From Bacteroides sp. (GTDB lineage Bacteria > Bacteroidota > Bacteroidia > Bacteroidales > Muribaculaceae), in assembly GCA_014802015.1 (NCBI GenBank), contig JAAVDB010000017.1:39794-103793 (forward strand): a stretch of DNA of 64,000 nt, given 5' to 3'. The notes under the pieces were generated by a model. It ran no database searches. It had not been told where the DNA came from and was given only the letters and a program-made list of their open reading frames with translations. The translations under genes were made by a program, and so were the position numbers. Shown here one piece after another: positions 53,167 through 62,784 of this stretch. Positions within the stretch are counted from its first letter, which is position 1, and each line of letters opens with the position of its first letter.

Positions 53167-53967
53167 TTAACGCTCGGGCGGCCTGACAAAACCGGCGTCA
53201 AGCAGTGCCAGCATGGTAGTGTCGTAACCCGAACGGAACACCCTGTTGATTTCTTTAAGATTAAAAACGTTATATTTGGCAATATCGTTTATGCTGATAG
53301 CCAGATCGCACATCTGCATCTGCTCGTGCGAGTTGTTCTTGACCAGCGCATCGTATGTCAGCTGTGCGATGTCAAGAATCGATTTAGGCTTGTTGCGCTG
53401 AGGCATCGGCGAACAGTTGATACCTATCAGGTACTTGCACTTGTCACGCAGTGCCCAGGCGGGAAGATTGGCCACCACTCCACCGTCGACGTATGTGACG
53501 CCGTTGATTTTTACCGGCTTGAACACTATGGGTATGCTGCATGATGCCGCCACACATTCGTCCAGATTGCCCTCGGTAAACGCTACAGCCTTGCTGGCAA
53601 GCAGGTCGGTGGCACACACCACCGCATGCATCGGCAGATCGGATATATCCTTGTAGGGCACATGCTTTCGCAGAAACTTACGGAATCCATCCATCGAGAA
53701 GAATCCGTCACGTGGCACGGCCAACTCGGCAAAATCACCGAACTTGGCGTCAGAGAATACTTTGACAATCTCCTCAGGTTTCATGCCGGCCGCATACATC
53801 ACCGTGACGACTGATCCGGCACTGACCCCGGCTATAGCGTCCGGGCGGATACCCATCTCCTCAAGGGCCAGCAGTGCCCCGGCGTGAGCGAAGCCTCGCG
53901 CCCCGCCCCCGCTGAGGACGAGACCCAATTTGTAAGGCTTGCGCGAAAATCGTAGCATATCGAGCAT
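53167..53967 (-). CDS. Patatin-like phospholipase, 266 aa
   Basis: Ser-Asp dyad hydrolase: oxyanion loop GLVLSGGGARGFAHAG, nucleophile in AGVSAGS (GxSxG) and Asp in YVDGGVVANLP. Start ATG 53967 (MLDMLRFSRKP); a longer open frame upstream reads into the holB promoter region and is not used. It likely cleaves membrane lipids or acyl esters. Divergent from holB. Confidence 0.9.
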   Translation of the reverse strand: MLDMLRFSRKPYKLGLVLSGGGARGFAHAGALLALEEMGIRPDAIAGVSAGSVVTVMYAAGMKPEEIVKVFSDAKFGDFAELAVPRDGFFSMDGFRKFLRKHVPYKDISDLPMHAVVCATDLLASKAVAFTEGNLDECVAASCSIPIVFKPVKINGVTYVDGGVVANLPAWALRDKCKYLIGINCSPMPQRNKPKSILDIAQLTYDALVKNNSHEQMQMCDLAISINDIAKYNVFNLKEINRVFRSGYDTTMLALLDAGFVRPPER

Positions 53968-54019
53968 AGAGGTGGTGCGAAAGTTGATTCGCAGGTGTGC
54001 AAAATTAGTGATTTTTGAG

Positions 54020-54027
54020 TACATTTG
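54020..54027 (+). promoter_or_regulatory. -7 box of holB, giving a leaderless start
   Basis: TACATTTG with only 4 nt (CAAT) between it and the ATG at 54032. Confidence 0.65.
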
Positions 54028-54031
54028 CAAT

Positions 54032-55162
54032 ATGAATTTCAGTGATATTCCTTCGCACGAAAACGTCAAACGCCAGCTCCGCGACATGGTGGCGGACGGC
54101 CGTGTGCCGCACGCACTGCTGCTCCACGGACCGGCCGGTACGGGTAAATTCATGCTCGCCCGCACATTCGCCCAGTATCTTCACTGCGAGCATTCCACGC
54201 CTGACGGCGAGCCGTGCGGCGTGTGCCATGCATGCCGCGCGCACGTGTCGCATAGCCACGTCGACACACTCTACGTGTTTCCCGTAGTCAAGACCGATAA
54301 GATTAAGGAGCCGATTTCGGACGATTATATCGAGGACTTCCGCGATTTTATGACCTCAAGTCCGTTCATGGATTTCGATCGCTGGGCCTCGACCTTCGAC
54401 AAGAAGAATGCCCAGCCCATAATATACGTGTATGAGAGTGCGGCACTCGAACGGCGACTTGCCACGTCGGCCACCTCATCACACTACAAGATTGTGCTGA
54501 TGTGGCTCCCTGAGAAGATGAACGAGCAGGCTGCCAACAAACTGCTGAAACTCATCGAGGAACCATTTGATGACACCATCTTCCTGCTGGTCAGCGATGA
54601 CGCCTCGGCCATCCTGCCCACCATCCGCTCGCGATGCCGTCCCATCGAGGTGACCCGTCTGGACGACGCATCCGTGGCCGCTTATCTCACCCAGCGGCTG
54701 TCGATGGATCCACAGGACGCACTTGCCTCGGCCCATATAGCTTCGGGCGATGTCAACGCCGCGCTCCGTGCGGTCGACGCCACGAGTGTGAGCCGCATGT
54801 TCTTCGATTTCTTTGTCAGACTCATGCGTCTCGCCTATCAGCGCGATGTCAAGGGACTGTTGCAGTGGAGCAACGATGTCACTTCGATGGGTCGCGAACA
54901 GGAGGTGAAATTCTATGACTACTGCCAACGGCTTATACGTGAGAATTTCGTATTCCGACTCAACATCCCGGCGATAACCTACCTCAACCGCACCGAGGCC
55001 CAGTTCAGCGAGAAGTTCGCCCGATTCATCACCGAGCGCAACGCCGAGGGTATCATCAGCCAGATGAACCGCGCATCGGCCGACATCGCCGGCAACGCCA
55101 ACGGCAAGATAGTCAACTTTGACTTCGCCATCAAGATGATAATTCTAATAAAAAACTTTTAG
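54032..55162 (+). CDS. holB: DNA polymerase III delta' subunit, 376 aa
   Basis: Clamp-loader subunit. The AAA+ P loop LLLHGPAGTGKFMLA (Walker A), the zinc cluster Cys residues in CEHSTPDGEPCGVCHAC, and EKMNEQAANKLLKLIEEP with sensor region TIRSRCRPIEV are visible. Normal length for Bacteroidetes. It lies 16 bp upstream of the AddB-like gene and heads a run of four forward genes to 60081. Confidence 0.9.
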   Translation: MNFSDIPSHENVKRQLRDMVADGRVPHALLLHGPAGTGKFMLARTFAQYLHCEHSTPDGEPCGVCHACRAHVSHSHVDTLYVFPVVKTDKIKEPISDDYIEDFRDFMTSSPFMDFDRWASTFDKKNAQPIIYVYESAALERRLATSATSSHYKIVLMWLPEKMNEQAANKLLKLIEEPFDDTIFLLVSDDASAILPTIRSRCRPIEVTRLDDASVAAYLTQRLSMDPQDALASAHIASGDVNAALRAVDATSVSRMFFDFFVRLMRLAYQRDVKGLLQWSNDVTSMGREQEVKFYDYCQRLIRENFVFRLNIPAITYLNRTEAQFSEKFARFITERNAEGIISQMNRASADIAGNANGKIVNFDFAIKMIILIKNF

Positions 55163-55178
55163 AGGGTAGTATTGACTT

Positions 55179-58100
55179 ATGGAGATGACTCCCTTTCTCA
55201 GTCAGGTAGCTCAGGTGTATCTTGACAACGAGCGCGAGGACCTGATGGACTATTGCTTCGTCTTTCCCAACAAGCGCAGCGGCACATTCTTCCGCCACTA
55301 TCTCCACACTCAATCCGCCGGTCAACCTCTCGGCATGCCCGAGATCGCCACTATCGGTGACCTGACGGCCCGACTCTCGTCACTGGTCGAAGCCCCGAGG
55401 CTCGAACAGCTGTTCGTCCTCTATGACCGTTACCGTGCTCTCGGCGGTGACACGATCGACTTTGACCGGTTCCTGTTCTGGGGCGAGATGATACTCAGCG
55501 ACTTCAACGACGTAGACCTGTATCTTGTCGATCCCGACAGACTGTTTGTCAATCTGAAGCGTTATCGCGAGGTGAGCGCCAACTATCTCACCGATGATCA
55601 GCGCGCCATCCTCGAACGATACTGGGGCGAACAGTTCGCCTCGCAGTCACCCGACAGATTCTGGGAGCATCTGCACTATGACTCTCCCACCCCACTCGAA
55701 CAGAAATTTCTGAAACTATGGGAGGTACTCGCACCGCTCTACCGGTCATTCACCTCTACGCTGCGTGAGGCCGGCATGGGCACACACGGCATGATAGCCC
55801 GCGAGGCAGTCGGAATGCTCAGGAAGTGCAGCACTTCCGATCTGACTCACCGGCGGTATATATTCGTAGGATTCAACGTCCTCACGCTCGCCGAGCTGTC
55901 GATATTCGAAAATCTCGACGTGCGCGGCGTGGCCGACTTCTACTGGGACAACGTATCGCCCGCCATGAAGATGCGCGGCAACGCGGCCTCGCGCTTCATT
56001 GACCGTAACATCAGCCGTTTCAAGTCGCGCTACGACCTCAATGCCCTCTACCCTTATCCGGACGACTATTTTCCAGAGATACAGCTGACCGGCGTCCCGT
56101 CGTCGGTAGGACAGGCCAAGATGGCCGGTGTCAGACTCAGGGAATGGATCGGTGAGAATCCTGCCCTCGCGTCGCCCGAGTCACTTGACACTGCCGTCGT
56201 GCTCCCCGACGACAGTCTGCTCATACCGATGATCCACTCCGTGCCGGCCGACATCAGTCAGCTCAACGTCACGATGGGACTCCCCATGCGCACCACTTCG
56301 TTTGCCTCACTCATCAATCTGCTCGTGTCGATGCATCTGCGCGCCACCGAGTCAAGGGGCGAATGGAGCTATTTCTACGACGATGTCAAGCGCATCATCA
56401 CCCACCCGCTGCTCAACACGGTCGACCGCAAGGGGTGCGAGGCGCTGATGGAGCTGTTTATGAAACATCGTATCTACATGCTCCCGGCCGAGACCGCACG
56501 TGCCGTCGCTCCGGCGCTCGCATACATTTTCACACCTGTTTCCGACCCTTATTCGCTCGACGAAGTATACGGTTATTTCAAGAATCTCCTCATCGGACTC
56601 AAGGATGGACTCATTGCTGCAAGGCCGGCCGACGATACGGATGACACTCAGACCGACCCGACGACGGACCCGTCGGACGCAAGGTCAGTACGCGCCAATG
56701 CCGACATAGAGATATTTTTCATCGACGCATGTATCGAAGCGGTCGACGAGCTGCGCAATGCAGCCTTGAAGTGGAAGATTTCACTCCGTGACACGACGTT
56801 CATACAGTTGTTGCAGAAAGCTATATCAGGTGTCTCCGTAAGCTTTACGGGCGAACCTCTGCGCGGACTTCAGATAATGGGTGTGCTTGAGACGCGCGCA
56901 TTGGATTTCTCCAACCTCATACTCCTCTCCATGAACGAACGCATCTTCCCGCGCAAGCACTACACACGTTCGTTCATCCCCGACTCGCTCCGCCACAGCT
57001 ATGGCATGGCCACCACCGACTATCAGGAGTCGATATATGCCTATTACTTCTATCGACTCATCAGCCGTGCGCGCCGCGTAGCCATATTTTACGACTCGCG
57101 CAATGGCCCTACATACACCAGCGAGATGTCACGCTACATCACCCAGCTGCTCTATCTCCATCCCGAGTGCCGCATCACGCACACCCTCGGATCATACGAA
57201 GTGGCGCCGGTCAGAGTACCCGAGATAAGCATCGCGCGCACTCCCGAGATAAAAGAGAAACTGCGCTCGTTCTGCTCTCCCGGCGGACGCAAGCTGTCGG
57301 CCTCGTCAATCAACATGTACATCAACTGTAGCCTGCAGTTCTACCTCGACCGCCTGTGCGGACTCAACACTGACGAGGAGGCCAAGGACTACATGGACAG
57401 CGCCACCTACGGCACCATACTCCATGCCGTAGCCCAACGCGTGTATATGGAATGGCGCGGTGACGCCGGCTCGGTCAAGGTCACGGCCGAGATGCTTGAT
57501 GACATCATACGTTCGCGCACCCGGCTCGACCGACTCATCACCGAGACGGTCAACGAGATATTCAACAAGCGCGGACCCGGCGATGCGTCACCCCTCGTAG
57601 GCGAGGCCAAGGTGATGGGCAATCTCATACGCTACTTCCTCACACGCATGTTCGAGATCGAGAAGAGCATCACCCCATTCGACTTCATCGATGCCGAGCA
57701 TGTCATCGAGGGCACCATGCGCCTCGCGCCCGATCTGAACATCAACTTCACACAGTCGCTCGACCGTGTGGACCGCATCTATCCGCCCGACAGTTACGGC
57801 GACCCGATGCGGGGCACCGTGCGTATCGTCGACTACAAGACCGGCTCGGACCCGACCGACTTCAAGAGTCTCGACGATCTGTTCACGACTCCGTCCGACA
57901 ACCATCGGCGCAAGGCCATACTCCAACTGTTGTTCTACTCACGAGCATACGCCGAAAAGTTTCGCTACGAAGGCCCCATCCAGCCAATGATCTATCAGAT
58001 GCACACCATCTACACCAACGGACTCCAGCCGCTCAGACTCGGCAAGGACCCGTTCACCGACTACAGGGAGGTGATCGATGAGTTCATGGTCAGATTCGAG

Positions 58101-58205
58101 GCCGTGGTGCGCGAGATGCTGCTGTCAGACGAGCCGTTCCGACAGACCGACAACGAGGATAACTGTAAATACTGCCGTTTCAAGACACTCTGCCGACGCC
58201 AATGA
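55179..58205 (+). CDS. AddB-like PD-(D/E)XK nuclease/helicase-fold protein, 1008 aa
   Basis: An inactivated UvrD-type N-terminal region (DYCFVFPNKRSGTFF replaces a Walker A) and a C-terminal nuclease domain with IVDYKTGSDP (PD-(D/E)XK active site). Four Cys for a Fe-S cluster are present: CSLQFYLDRLC near residue 710 and CKYCRFKTLC at the very end. This is the AddB plan of the AddAB recombination complex. No AddA gene is in the window. Overlaps hemW by 4 bp (ATGA). Confidence 0.87.
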   Translation: MEMTPFLSQVAQVYLDNEREDLMDYCFVFPNKRSGTFFRHYLHTQSAGQPLGMPEIATIGDLTARLSSLVEAPRLEQLFVLYDRYRALGGDTIDFDRFLFWGEMILSDFNDVDLYLVDPDRLFVNLKRYREVSANYLTDDQRAILERYWGEQFASQSPDRFWEHLHYDSPTPLEQKFLKLWEVLAPLYRSFTSTLREAGMGTHGMIAREAVGMLRKCSTSDLTHRRYIFVGFNVLTLAELSIFENLDVRGVADFYWDNVSPAMKMRGNAASRFIDRNISRFKSRYDLNALYPYPDDYFPEIQLTGVPSSVGQAKMAGVRLREWIGENPALASPESLDTAVVLPDDSLLIPMIHSVPADISQLNVTMGLPMRTTSFASLINLLVSMHLRATESRGEWSYFYDDVKRIITHPLLNTVDRKGCEALMELFMKHRIYMLPAETARAVAPALAYIFTPVSDPYSLDEVYGYFKNLLIGLKDGLIAARPADDTDDTQTDPTTDPSDARSVRANADIEIFFIDACIEAVDELRNAALKWKISLRDTTFIQLLQKAISGVSVSFTGEPLRGLQIMGVLETRALDFSNLILLSMNERIFPRKHYTRSFIPDSLRHSYGMATTDYQESIYAYYFYRLISRARRVAIFYDSRNGPTYTSEMSRYITQLLYLHPECRITHTLGSYEVAPVRVPEISIARTPEIKEKLRSFCSPGGRKLSASSINMYINCSLQFYLDRLCGLNTDEEAKDYMDSATYGTILHAVAQRVYMEWRGDAGSVKVTAEMLDDIIRSRTRLDRLITETVNEIFNKRGPGDASPLVGEAKVMGNLIRYFLTRMFEIEKSITPFDFIDAEHVIEGTMRLAPDLNINFTQSLDRVDRIYPPDSYGDPMRGTVRIVDYKTGSDPTDFKSLDDLFTTPSDNHRRKAILQLLFYSRAYAEKFRYEGPIQPMIYQMHTIYTNGLQPLRLGKDPFTDYREVIDEFMVRFEAVVREMLLSDEPFRQTDNEDNCKYCRFKTLCRRQ

Positions 58206-59296
58206 AAGTCTACATCCACGTCCCGTTCTGCCACGCCAAGTGTGCATATTGCGACTTCTACTCCACTCCGCGCCGCGAGCTGATGGAGGCGTACGTCGAT
58301 GCCGTGGGGCACGAATGGTCACACCTGCATGTCACCGAGGCGCCTGATACGATATATCTCGGCGGGGGCACCCCCTCAAGTCTGCCCCTGCCGCTGCTCG
58401 ACCGACTCATCTCGCACATCCCGGTCACCGCACCGCTGCGTGAGTTCACCATCGAGGCCAATCCCGAGGATGTCACCCCCGGGTGGGTCGGGCACATCGC
58501 CGGCAATACGATGATCGACCGCGTGAGCATGGGGATACAGACCTTTGATGACGACATCCTGCAGTTTATCGGACGTCGCCACTCGGGTCATCAGGCCGCC
58601 GAGGCCGTCAGGATAATGCGCGAAGGGGGTGTCGGCAATCTGTCATGCGACCTCATCTACGGCCTTCCGGGCCAGACGCTCGATGCGTGGCGCGACGACC
58701 TTGACCGGCTCCTGACGCTACGCCCCGAACACATCTCGGCCTACCTGCTCAGTTACGAGCCACGCACACGACTCGGAGTGATGCTGTCGAAAGGCAAAGT
58801 CACCGAGGCCTCCGACGAACTCGCCGAGGCCATGTACGCACACCTGTGCGAGGCCACACGCGCCGCGGGATACGAACACTATGAAATATCCAATTTCGCT
58901 CTGCCCGGACGCCGTGCCCTACACAATTCGTCCTACTGGGACGGCTCGGAATACATCGGTCTCGGCCCGGGCGCTCACTCCATGGCCGGCGGACGCAGAT
59001 GGTACAATCCCTCTGACCTGCGCGCATACATCGACCGTCAGGGTCGTGAAGTCAGAGTATTTGAGGAGGAGGATGACAAAAACCTGTTCAATGACCTCAT
59101 CATCACCTCACTGCGCACAGCGTCGGGGCTTAATCCGGCCCGCATACCTGCGAAATTCGCCGAGCAGTTTCACCGCACGGCATCACGCCTCACAGACTTG
59201 GGGCAACTTGCATCCTCGCCCGACGGACACATATACATCCCCGAGGACAGATGGCTGACAAGCGATGCGATACTCGTCGAGCTGATCGAAGTATAA
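58202..59296 (+). CDS. hemW: Radical SAM heme chaperone HemW, 364 aa
   Basis: The Fe-S motif CHAKCAYCDF (CxxxCxxC) lies at residues 10-19; IYLGGGTPSSLP, TIEANPEDVTPGW and the HemN-C-like ISNFALPGRRALHN, GPGAHSMAGGR follow. HemW delivers heme to acceptor proteins; unlike HemN it lacks the extra Cys after the motif, as here. Start overlaps the AddB-like stop. Confidence 0.9.
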   Translation: MKVYIHVPFCHAKCAYCDFYSTPRRELMEAYVDAVGHEWSHLHVTEAPDTIYLGGGTPSSLPLPLLDRLISHIPVTAPLREFTIEANPEDVTPGWVGHIAGNTMIDRVSMGIQTFDDDILQFIGRRHSGHQAAEAVRIMREGGVGNLSCDLIYGLPGQTLDAWRDDLDRLLTLRPEHISAYLLSYEPRTRLGVMLSKGKVTEASDELAEAMYAHLCEATRAAGYEHYEISNFALPGRRALHNSSYWDGSEYIGLGPGAHSMAGGRRWYNPSDLRAYIDRQGREVRVFEEEDDKNLFNDLIITSLRTASGLNPARIPAKFAEQFHRTASRLTDLGQLASSPDGHIYIPEDRWLTSDAILVELIEV

Positions 59297-59337
59297 TCCC
59301 ACCTACAATAATACGACGGAACAAACGTTTAACAATT

Positions 59338-60081
59338 ATGTCTGTTTTCAGTATATTTTCCAAGAAAAAAGAACCTGTCACACTCCCCGTCACGACCGAC
59401 ATACACTGTCACATCCTGCCCGGAGTGGATGACGGATCGCCCGACATCGCAACATCCGTGCAACTCGTCGAGCGCATGCAGCAATGGGGCATCAAGCGCA
59501 TTATCGCCAGCCCGCACATCACGGAGAGCACATTCGAGAACACTCCCGACATCCTCGACCGCGCACTCGGTGAGCTTCAGGACGAGCTCACCCGCCGGGG
59601 CAATGACTTAGTCCTGAGCCGATCGTCCGAAAACCGTATAGACGACTACTTCCGCGCCATGCTCGACAAGGGGATGATCACCCCCATGCCCGACGATTAC
59701 CTGCTCGTAGAGTGCTCGTTCATTCAGGAGCCTTGGGAGATGGACCGCTTCCTGTATGACCTCAAGATCAAAGGTTACCGTCCCGTACTCGTCCACCCCG
59801 AGCGCTACTTCTATTACCACGGACACAACGGAGCCCGCTACGCGCACCTGCACGACTCGGGCACACTGTTTCAGATAAATGTGCTGTCACTCGCCGGAGC
59901 ATACGGCAAGACTGAAAAGAAAGTGGCCGAGGAGCTCATAGCACGCGGATATGTCGACTTTATCGGCACCGATCTCCACAACAGCAACCACGCCGACATC
60001 ATCGACCGCTACCTCACCACATCCGACGCCCGCCGCCACTTCGCCGCCCTCACCCCCCGCCTCCTCAACGACCGGATTTAG
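59338..60081 (+). CDS. CpsB/CapC-type tyrosine phosphatase, PHP domain, 247 aa
   Basis: Metal-dependent phosphatase of the PHP superfamily: DIHCHILPGVDDGSPD, ASPHITESTF, VHPERYFYY and FIGTDLHNSNHAD are the metal-ligand motifs. Related proteins dephosphorylate the tyrosine kinase that controls capsule export. No kinase or capsule gene is in the window. ATG 59338 is 41 bp after hemW. Confidence 0.88.
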   Translation: MSVFSIFSKKKEPVTLPVTTDIHCHILPGVDDGSPDIATSVQLVERMQQWGIKRIIASPHITESTFENTPDILDRALGELQDELTRRGNDLVLSRSSENRIDDYFRAMLDKGMITPMPDDYLLVECSFIQEPWEMDRFLYDLKIKGYRPVLVHPERYFYYHGHNGARYAHLHDSGTLFQINVLSLAGAYGKTEKKVAEELIARGYVDFIGTDLHNSNHADIIDRYLTTSDARRHFAALTPRLLNDRI

Positions 60082-60100
60082 TGAAACATACGAAATAAAA

Positions 60101-60145
60101 CAAACACCACTCCAGTCTGAAAATTTCAGACTGGAGTGGTGTTTG
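60101..60145. terminator. Terminator between the phosphatase and PurF-like genes
   Basis: Near-perfect palindrome: 22-bp arms 60101-60122 and 60124-60145 (CAAACACCACTCCAGTCTG at the base), serving convergent genes. Confidence 0.85.
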
Positions 60146-60165
60146 CTCTGTATATTCAGTGAGCC

Positions 60166-61611
60166 TTAAGCCTCCTCAGGATGGTCGAGGCGGTAGGCTT
60201 CGTCGGGCTGCATGCTTGAGCCGTCGAAACAGTGTGTGCAGATTGAGCCTTTGGGCATGCCGATACTGTCGACAAGGGTCTCGATCTTGCTGAACTGGAG
60301 CGTCGAGAGTTCCAGACGACGTGCTATCTCGGCTACCATGCGCTCATATTCGGGCGAGCCTGTGGTGGCGTACTTTTCAAGATTGGCGTTCTCATCCCCC
60401 TCGAAATCCTTGATGATCTGACGGGTGATCAGTTCCATGTCACTCTTGGATGATGTGAAGCCGATAAAGGGACATCCGTACACGAGCGGCGGACACGAGA
60501 TGCGTGCATGCACTTCGCGTGCTCCGCAGTCATAGAATGTACGCACATTGTCGCGGAGCTGTGTGCCGCGCACGATCGAGTCGTCACAGAACACTACTCG
60601 CTTATTGTTGAGTATGGTGCGGTTGGGGATGAGCTTCATCTTGGCCACCAGTGCACGGCGCGACTGATTGCCCGGGGTGAAACTGCGGGGCCATGTGGGG
60701 GTGTATTTGAGTACGGCACGCTGATAGGGGATGCCGCGTCCCTCGGAGTAACCGAGTGCATGACCTACGCCCGAGTCGGGGATGCCGCACACACAGTCGG
60801 CATCGGTCGGATCTTCATGGCCCATCTGACGGCCGGCTTCCTCACGCACGGCCTCGACATTAATGCCTTCGTAGTCGCTGGCAGGAAATCCATAATATAC
60901 CCACAGGAACGAGCATATCTGACAACGTGATGCTGGCTTCTGGAGCACTTCGAGACTATCGGCACGCAGACGCACTATCTCACCGGGGCCGACGTCACGC
61001 AGACGTTCGTAGTCAAGATTGGGGAATGCCGCGGTCTCGCTGGCAGCCGCGTAGGCTCCCTCCTTGTGACCGAGGACTATAGGGGTGCGTCCGAGATAGT
61101 CACGTGCGGCGATGATGCCGTCCTCGGTGAGGATGAGCATCGAGCATGAGCCCTTGATCTTTCTGTAGACGAGATTGATGCCGTCGACAAATGTCTTGCC
61201 CATGTTTATGAGCAGCGCCACCACCTCGGTCTGGTTGATATTGTTGGCCGACAGCTCGCTCAGGTGCATTTTCTGCTCAAGCAGCTCGGCGGCTATCTCA
61301 CGGAGGTTATTGATCTTGGCGACCGTCACCACCGCATAGCGCCCTAAGTGAGAGTTGACGATTATCGGCTGTGGATCGGTATCGCTGATGACTCCCAGAC
61401 CCTGATTGCCGACGAAGTGATCAAGTTCGTCCTCAAATTTGGAGCGGAAATAATCACGCTCAAGACTGTGAATCGTGCGGTTGAAACCCTTCTCGGGGTC
61501 GAAAGTCACCAGACCGGCACGCTTGGTGCCGAGGTGTGAGTGATAGTCAGTGCCGTAAAACAGGTCATTGACACATGGCTCGCGCGAGATCGCGCCGAAA
61601 AAGCCTCCCAT
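60166..61611 (-). CDS. PurF-like amidophosphoribosyltransferase without the N-terminal Cys, 481 aa
   Basis: The overall plan is PurF: an N-terminal glutamine-amidotransferase domain and a C-terminal phosphoribosyltransferase domain with the PRPP motif VVFCDDSIVRGTQLRD (about residue 330). Two Cys-containing segments (ISCPPLVYGCPF, GSICTHCFDGS) resemble the Fe-S site of one PurF class. But the chain begins MGGFFGAIS where active PurF begins MCGI: the catalytic Cys is missing. A Bacteroidetes-type paralogue, likely ammonia-dependent or repurposed. Confidence 0.82.
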   Translation of the reverse strand: MGGFFGAISREPCVNDLFYGTDYHSHLGTKRAGLVTFDPEKGFNRTIHSLERDYFRSKFEDELDHFVGNQGLGVISDTDPQPIIVNSHLGRYAVVTVAKINNLREIAAELLEQKMHLSELSANNINQTEVVALLINMGKTFVDGINLVYRKIKGSCSMLILTEDGIIAARDYLGRTPIVLGHKEGAYAAASETAAFPNLDYERLRDVGPGEIVRLRADSLEVLQKPASRCQICSFLWVYYGFPASDYEGINVEAVREEAGRQMGHEDPTDADCVCGIPDSGVGHALGYSEGRGIPYQRAVLKYTPTWPRSFTPGNQSRRALVAKMKLIPNRTILNNKRVVFCDDSIVRGTQLRDNVRTFYDCGAREVHARISCPPLVYGCPFIGFTSSKSDMELITRQIIKDFEGDENANLEKYATTGSPEYERMVAEIARRLELSTLQFSKIETLVDSIGMPKGSICTHCFDGSSMQPDEAYRLDHPEEA

Positions 61612-61713
61612 AGACTAATATTATGATTGGACGTTATAAATTTAACGACTGCAAAGGTAAGAAAAAATCTCAAAACCATTATTATGATTTTCACCTCCGA
61701 TTCAAAAAAAATA

Positions 61714-61760
61714 ATAACATCAGCACCCGCTACGACTGTTGTAGCGGGTGCTGATGTTAT
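61714..61760 (-). terminator. Terminator of the L28-L33 operon
   Basis: Perfect 20-bp stem (61714-61733 with 61741-61760, ATAACATCAGCACCCGCTAC), 7-nt loop, T run on the minus strand. Confidence 0.92.
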
Positions 61761-61816
61761 CTGATCCGGCTGTCGCGCACACGATGGTGGCGGAGCCTTG
61801 GACAATTAAATTCGGA

Positions 61817-61966
61817 TTACTTCAGGACGTCCTTAACGGCGTCGTTGGGAACCATCTGTTCCTGGAAAGTATAAGCACCGGTCTTCGCCGACTTAACGAC
61901 CTTGATGACCTTGCTGTAGGTGCGGCCTTCTCCCTTCTGGAGAGATGCAACGGTTTTCTTTGCCAT
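61817..61966 (-). CDS. DUF4295 small protein, 49 aa
   Basis: Too short for most gene finders but certain from context: MAKKTVASLQKGEGRTYSK to NDAVKDVLK, the Bacteroidetes-only DUF4295 family found after L28 and L33. Basic and probably ribosome-associated. In many relatives ftsY follows; here a terminator does. Confidence 0.92.
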   Translation of the reverse strand: MAKKTVASLQKGEGRTYSKVIKVVKSAKTGAYTFQEQMVPNDAVKDVLK

Positions 61967-61978
61967 GAGTCAGTGAGA

Positions 61979-62167
61979 TTATTTAATTTCTTTGTGTACG
62001 GTTACCTTCTTGAGGATGGGGTTGTATTTCTTCAGCTCCAGACGCTCAGTGGTGTTCTTGCGGTTTTTGGTGGTGATATATCGTGAGGTGCCGGGCATAC
62101 CGCTTGCCTTGTGCTCGGTGCATTCGAGGATGACCTGAACGCGATTTCCTTTAGCTTTCTTTGCCAT
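61979..62167 (-). CDS. rpmG: Large-subunit ribosomal protein bL33, 62 aa
   Basis: [39 protein letters not shown] match bL33. The zinc Cys pairs of some L33 versions are absent, so this is the C-minus type. Second gene of the ribosomal operon, 7 bp after rpmB. Confidence 0.95.
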   Translation of the reverse strand: MAKKAKGNRVQVILECTEHKASGMPGTSRYITTKNRKNTTERLELKKYNPILKKVTVHKEIK

Positions 62168-62174
62168 CTTCTTA

Positions 62175-62435
62175 TTAGATAATGTCTAAGTATTTGATTT
62201 CGTTGATATAACCCTTGGTGGCAGCTTCCTTGATTGCTGCGTCGAGGCCCTTCTTGTTGATGGTACGGAGGCCTGCGGCCGAGATGGTCAGTGTGATCCA
62301 AGCTTGCTCCTCAACCCAGAAGAATTTCTTGTTGAAGAGATTGACGTCAAACTTGCGCTTGGTGCGACGCTTTGAGTGCGACACATTGTTGCCCACCATT
62401 GCTTTCTTGCCGGTAATCTGACAAATTTTTGACAT
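62175..62435 (-). CDS. rpmB: Large-subunit ribosomal protein bL28, 86 aa
   Basis: [20 protein letters not shown] and [17 protein letters not shown] match bL28. First gene of the rpmB-rpmG-DUF4295 operon, with a long leader from a -7 box at 62568-62575. Confidence 0.95.
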   Translation of the reverse strand: MSKICQITGKKAMVGNNVSHSKRRTKRKFDVNLFNKKFFWVEEQAWITLTISAAGLRTINKKGLDAAIKEAATKGYINEIKYLDII

Positions 62436-62567
62436 GGCTGTTGGTTTTTATCTCTTTGTTTTACTGTTTATTGACGGGAAGCGTGGGCCACCATATCATG
62501 CCTCATATCGCCGCACGGCGCATCATTTCCGAGCGACTTTCACACGAGGTGCCACGAATTTCGACTG

Positions 62568-62575
62568 CAAAGTTA
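62568..62575 (-). promoter_or_regulatory. -7 box of the rpmB operon
   Basis: TAACTTTG on the minus strand, about 130 nt before the ATG at 62435. The long leader may carry ribosomal-protein feedback control, but no structure was identified. The remaining gap 62576-62784 holds nothing I can name. Confidence 0.6.
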
Positions 62576-62784
62576 AGCAATTTTACTCACTCCGACAAAT
62601 AGCATTAAGAATTATTAACACAATCTTATTTCATCTGTGCCAGAGATATGTAGCGGGACATACTAATAGTATAAAGAATCCGGACAGACCTGACGATCGT
62701 CACCGACCGTGCAACTCCATCCGGAATCATGCTATAATCCATATCGCCGCGCCGGGGCAGTTGACACTCAGGCGCGAACAATTG

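Noticed and set aside
53968..54165. Longer start of the patatin-like gene
   Set aside because: It would run through the holB promoter and into holB; the patatin domain begins right after ATG 53967.
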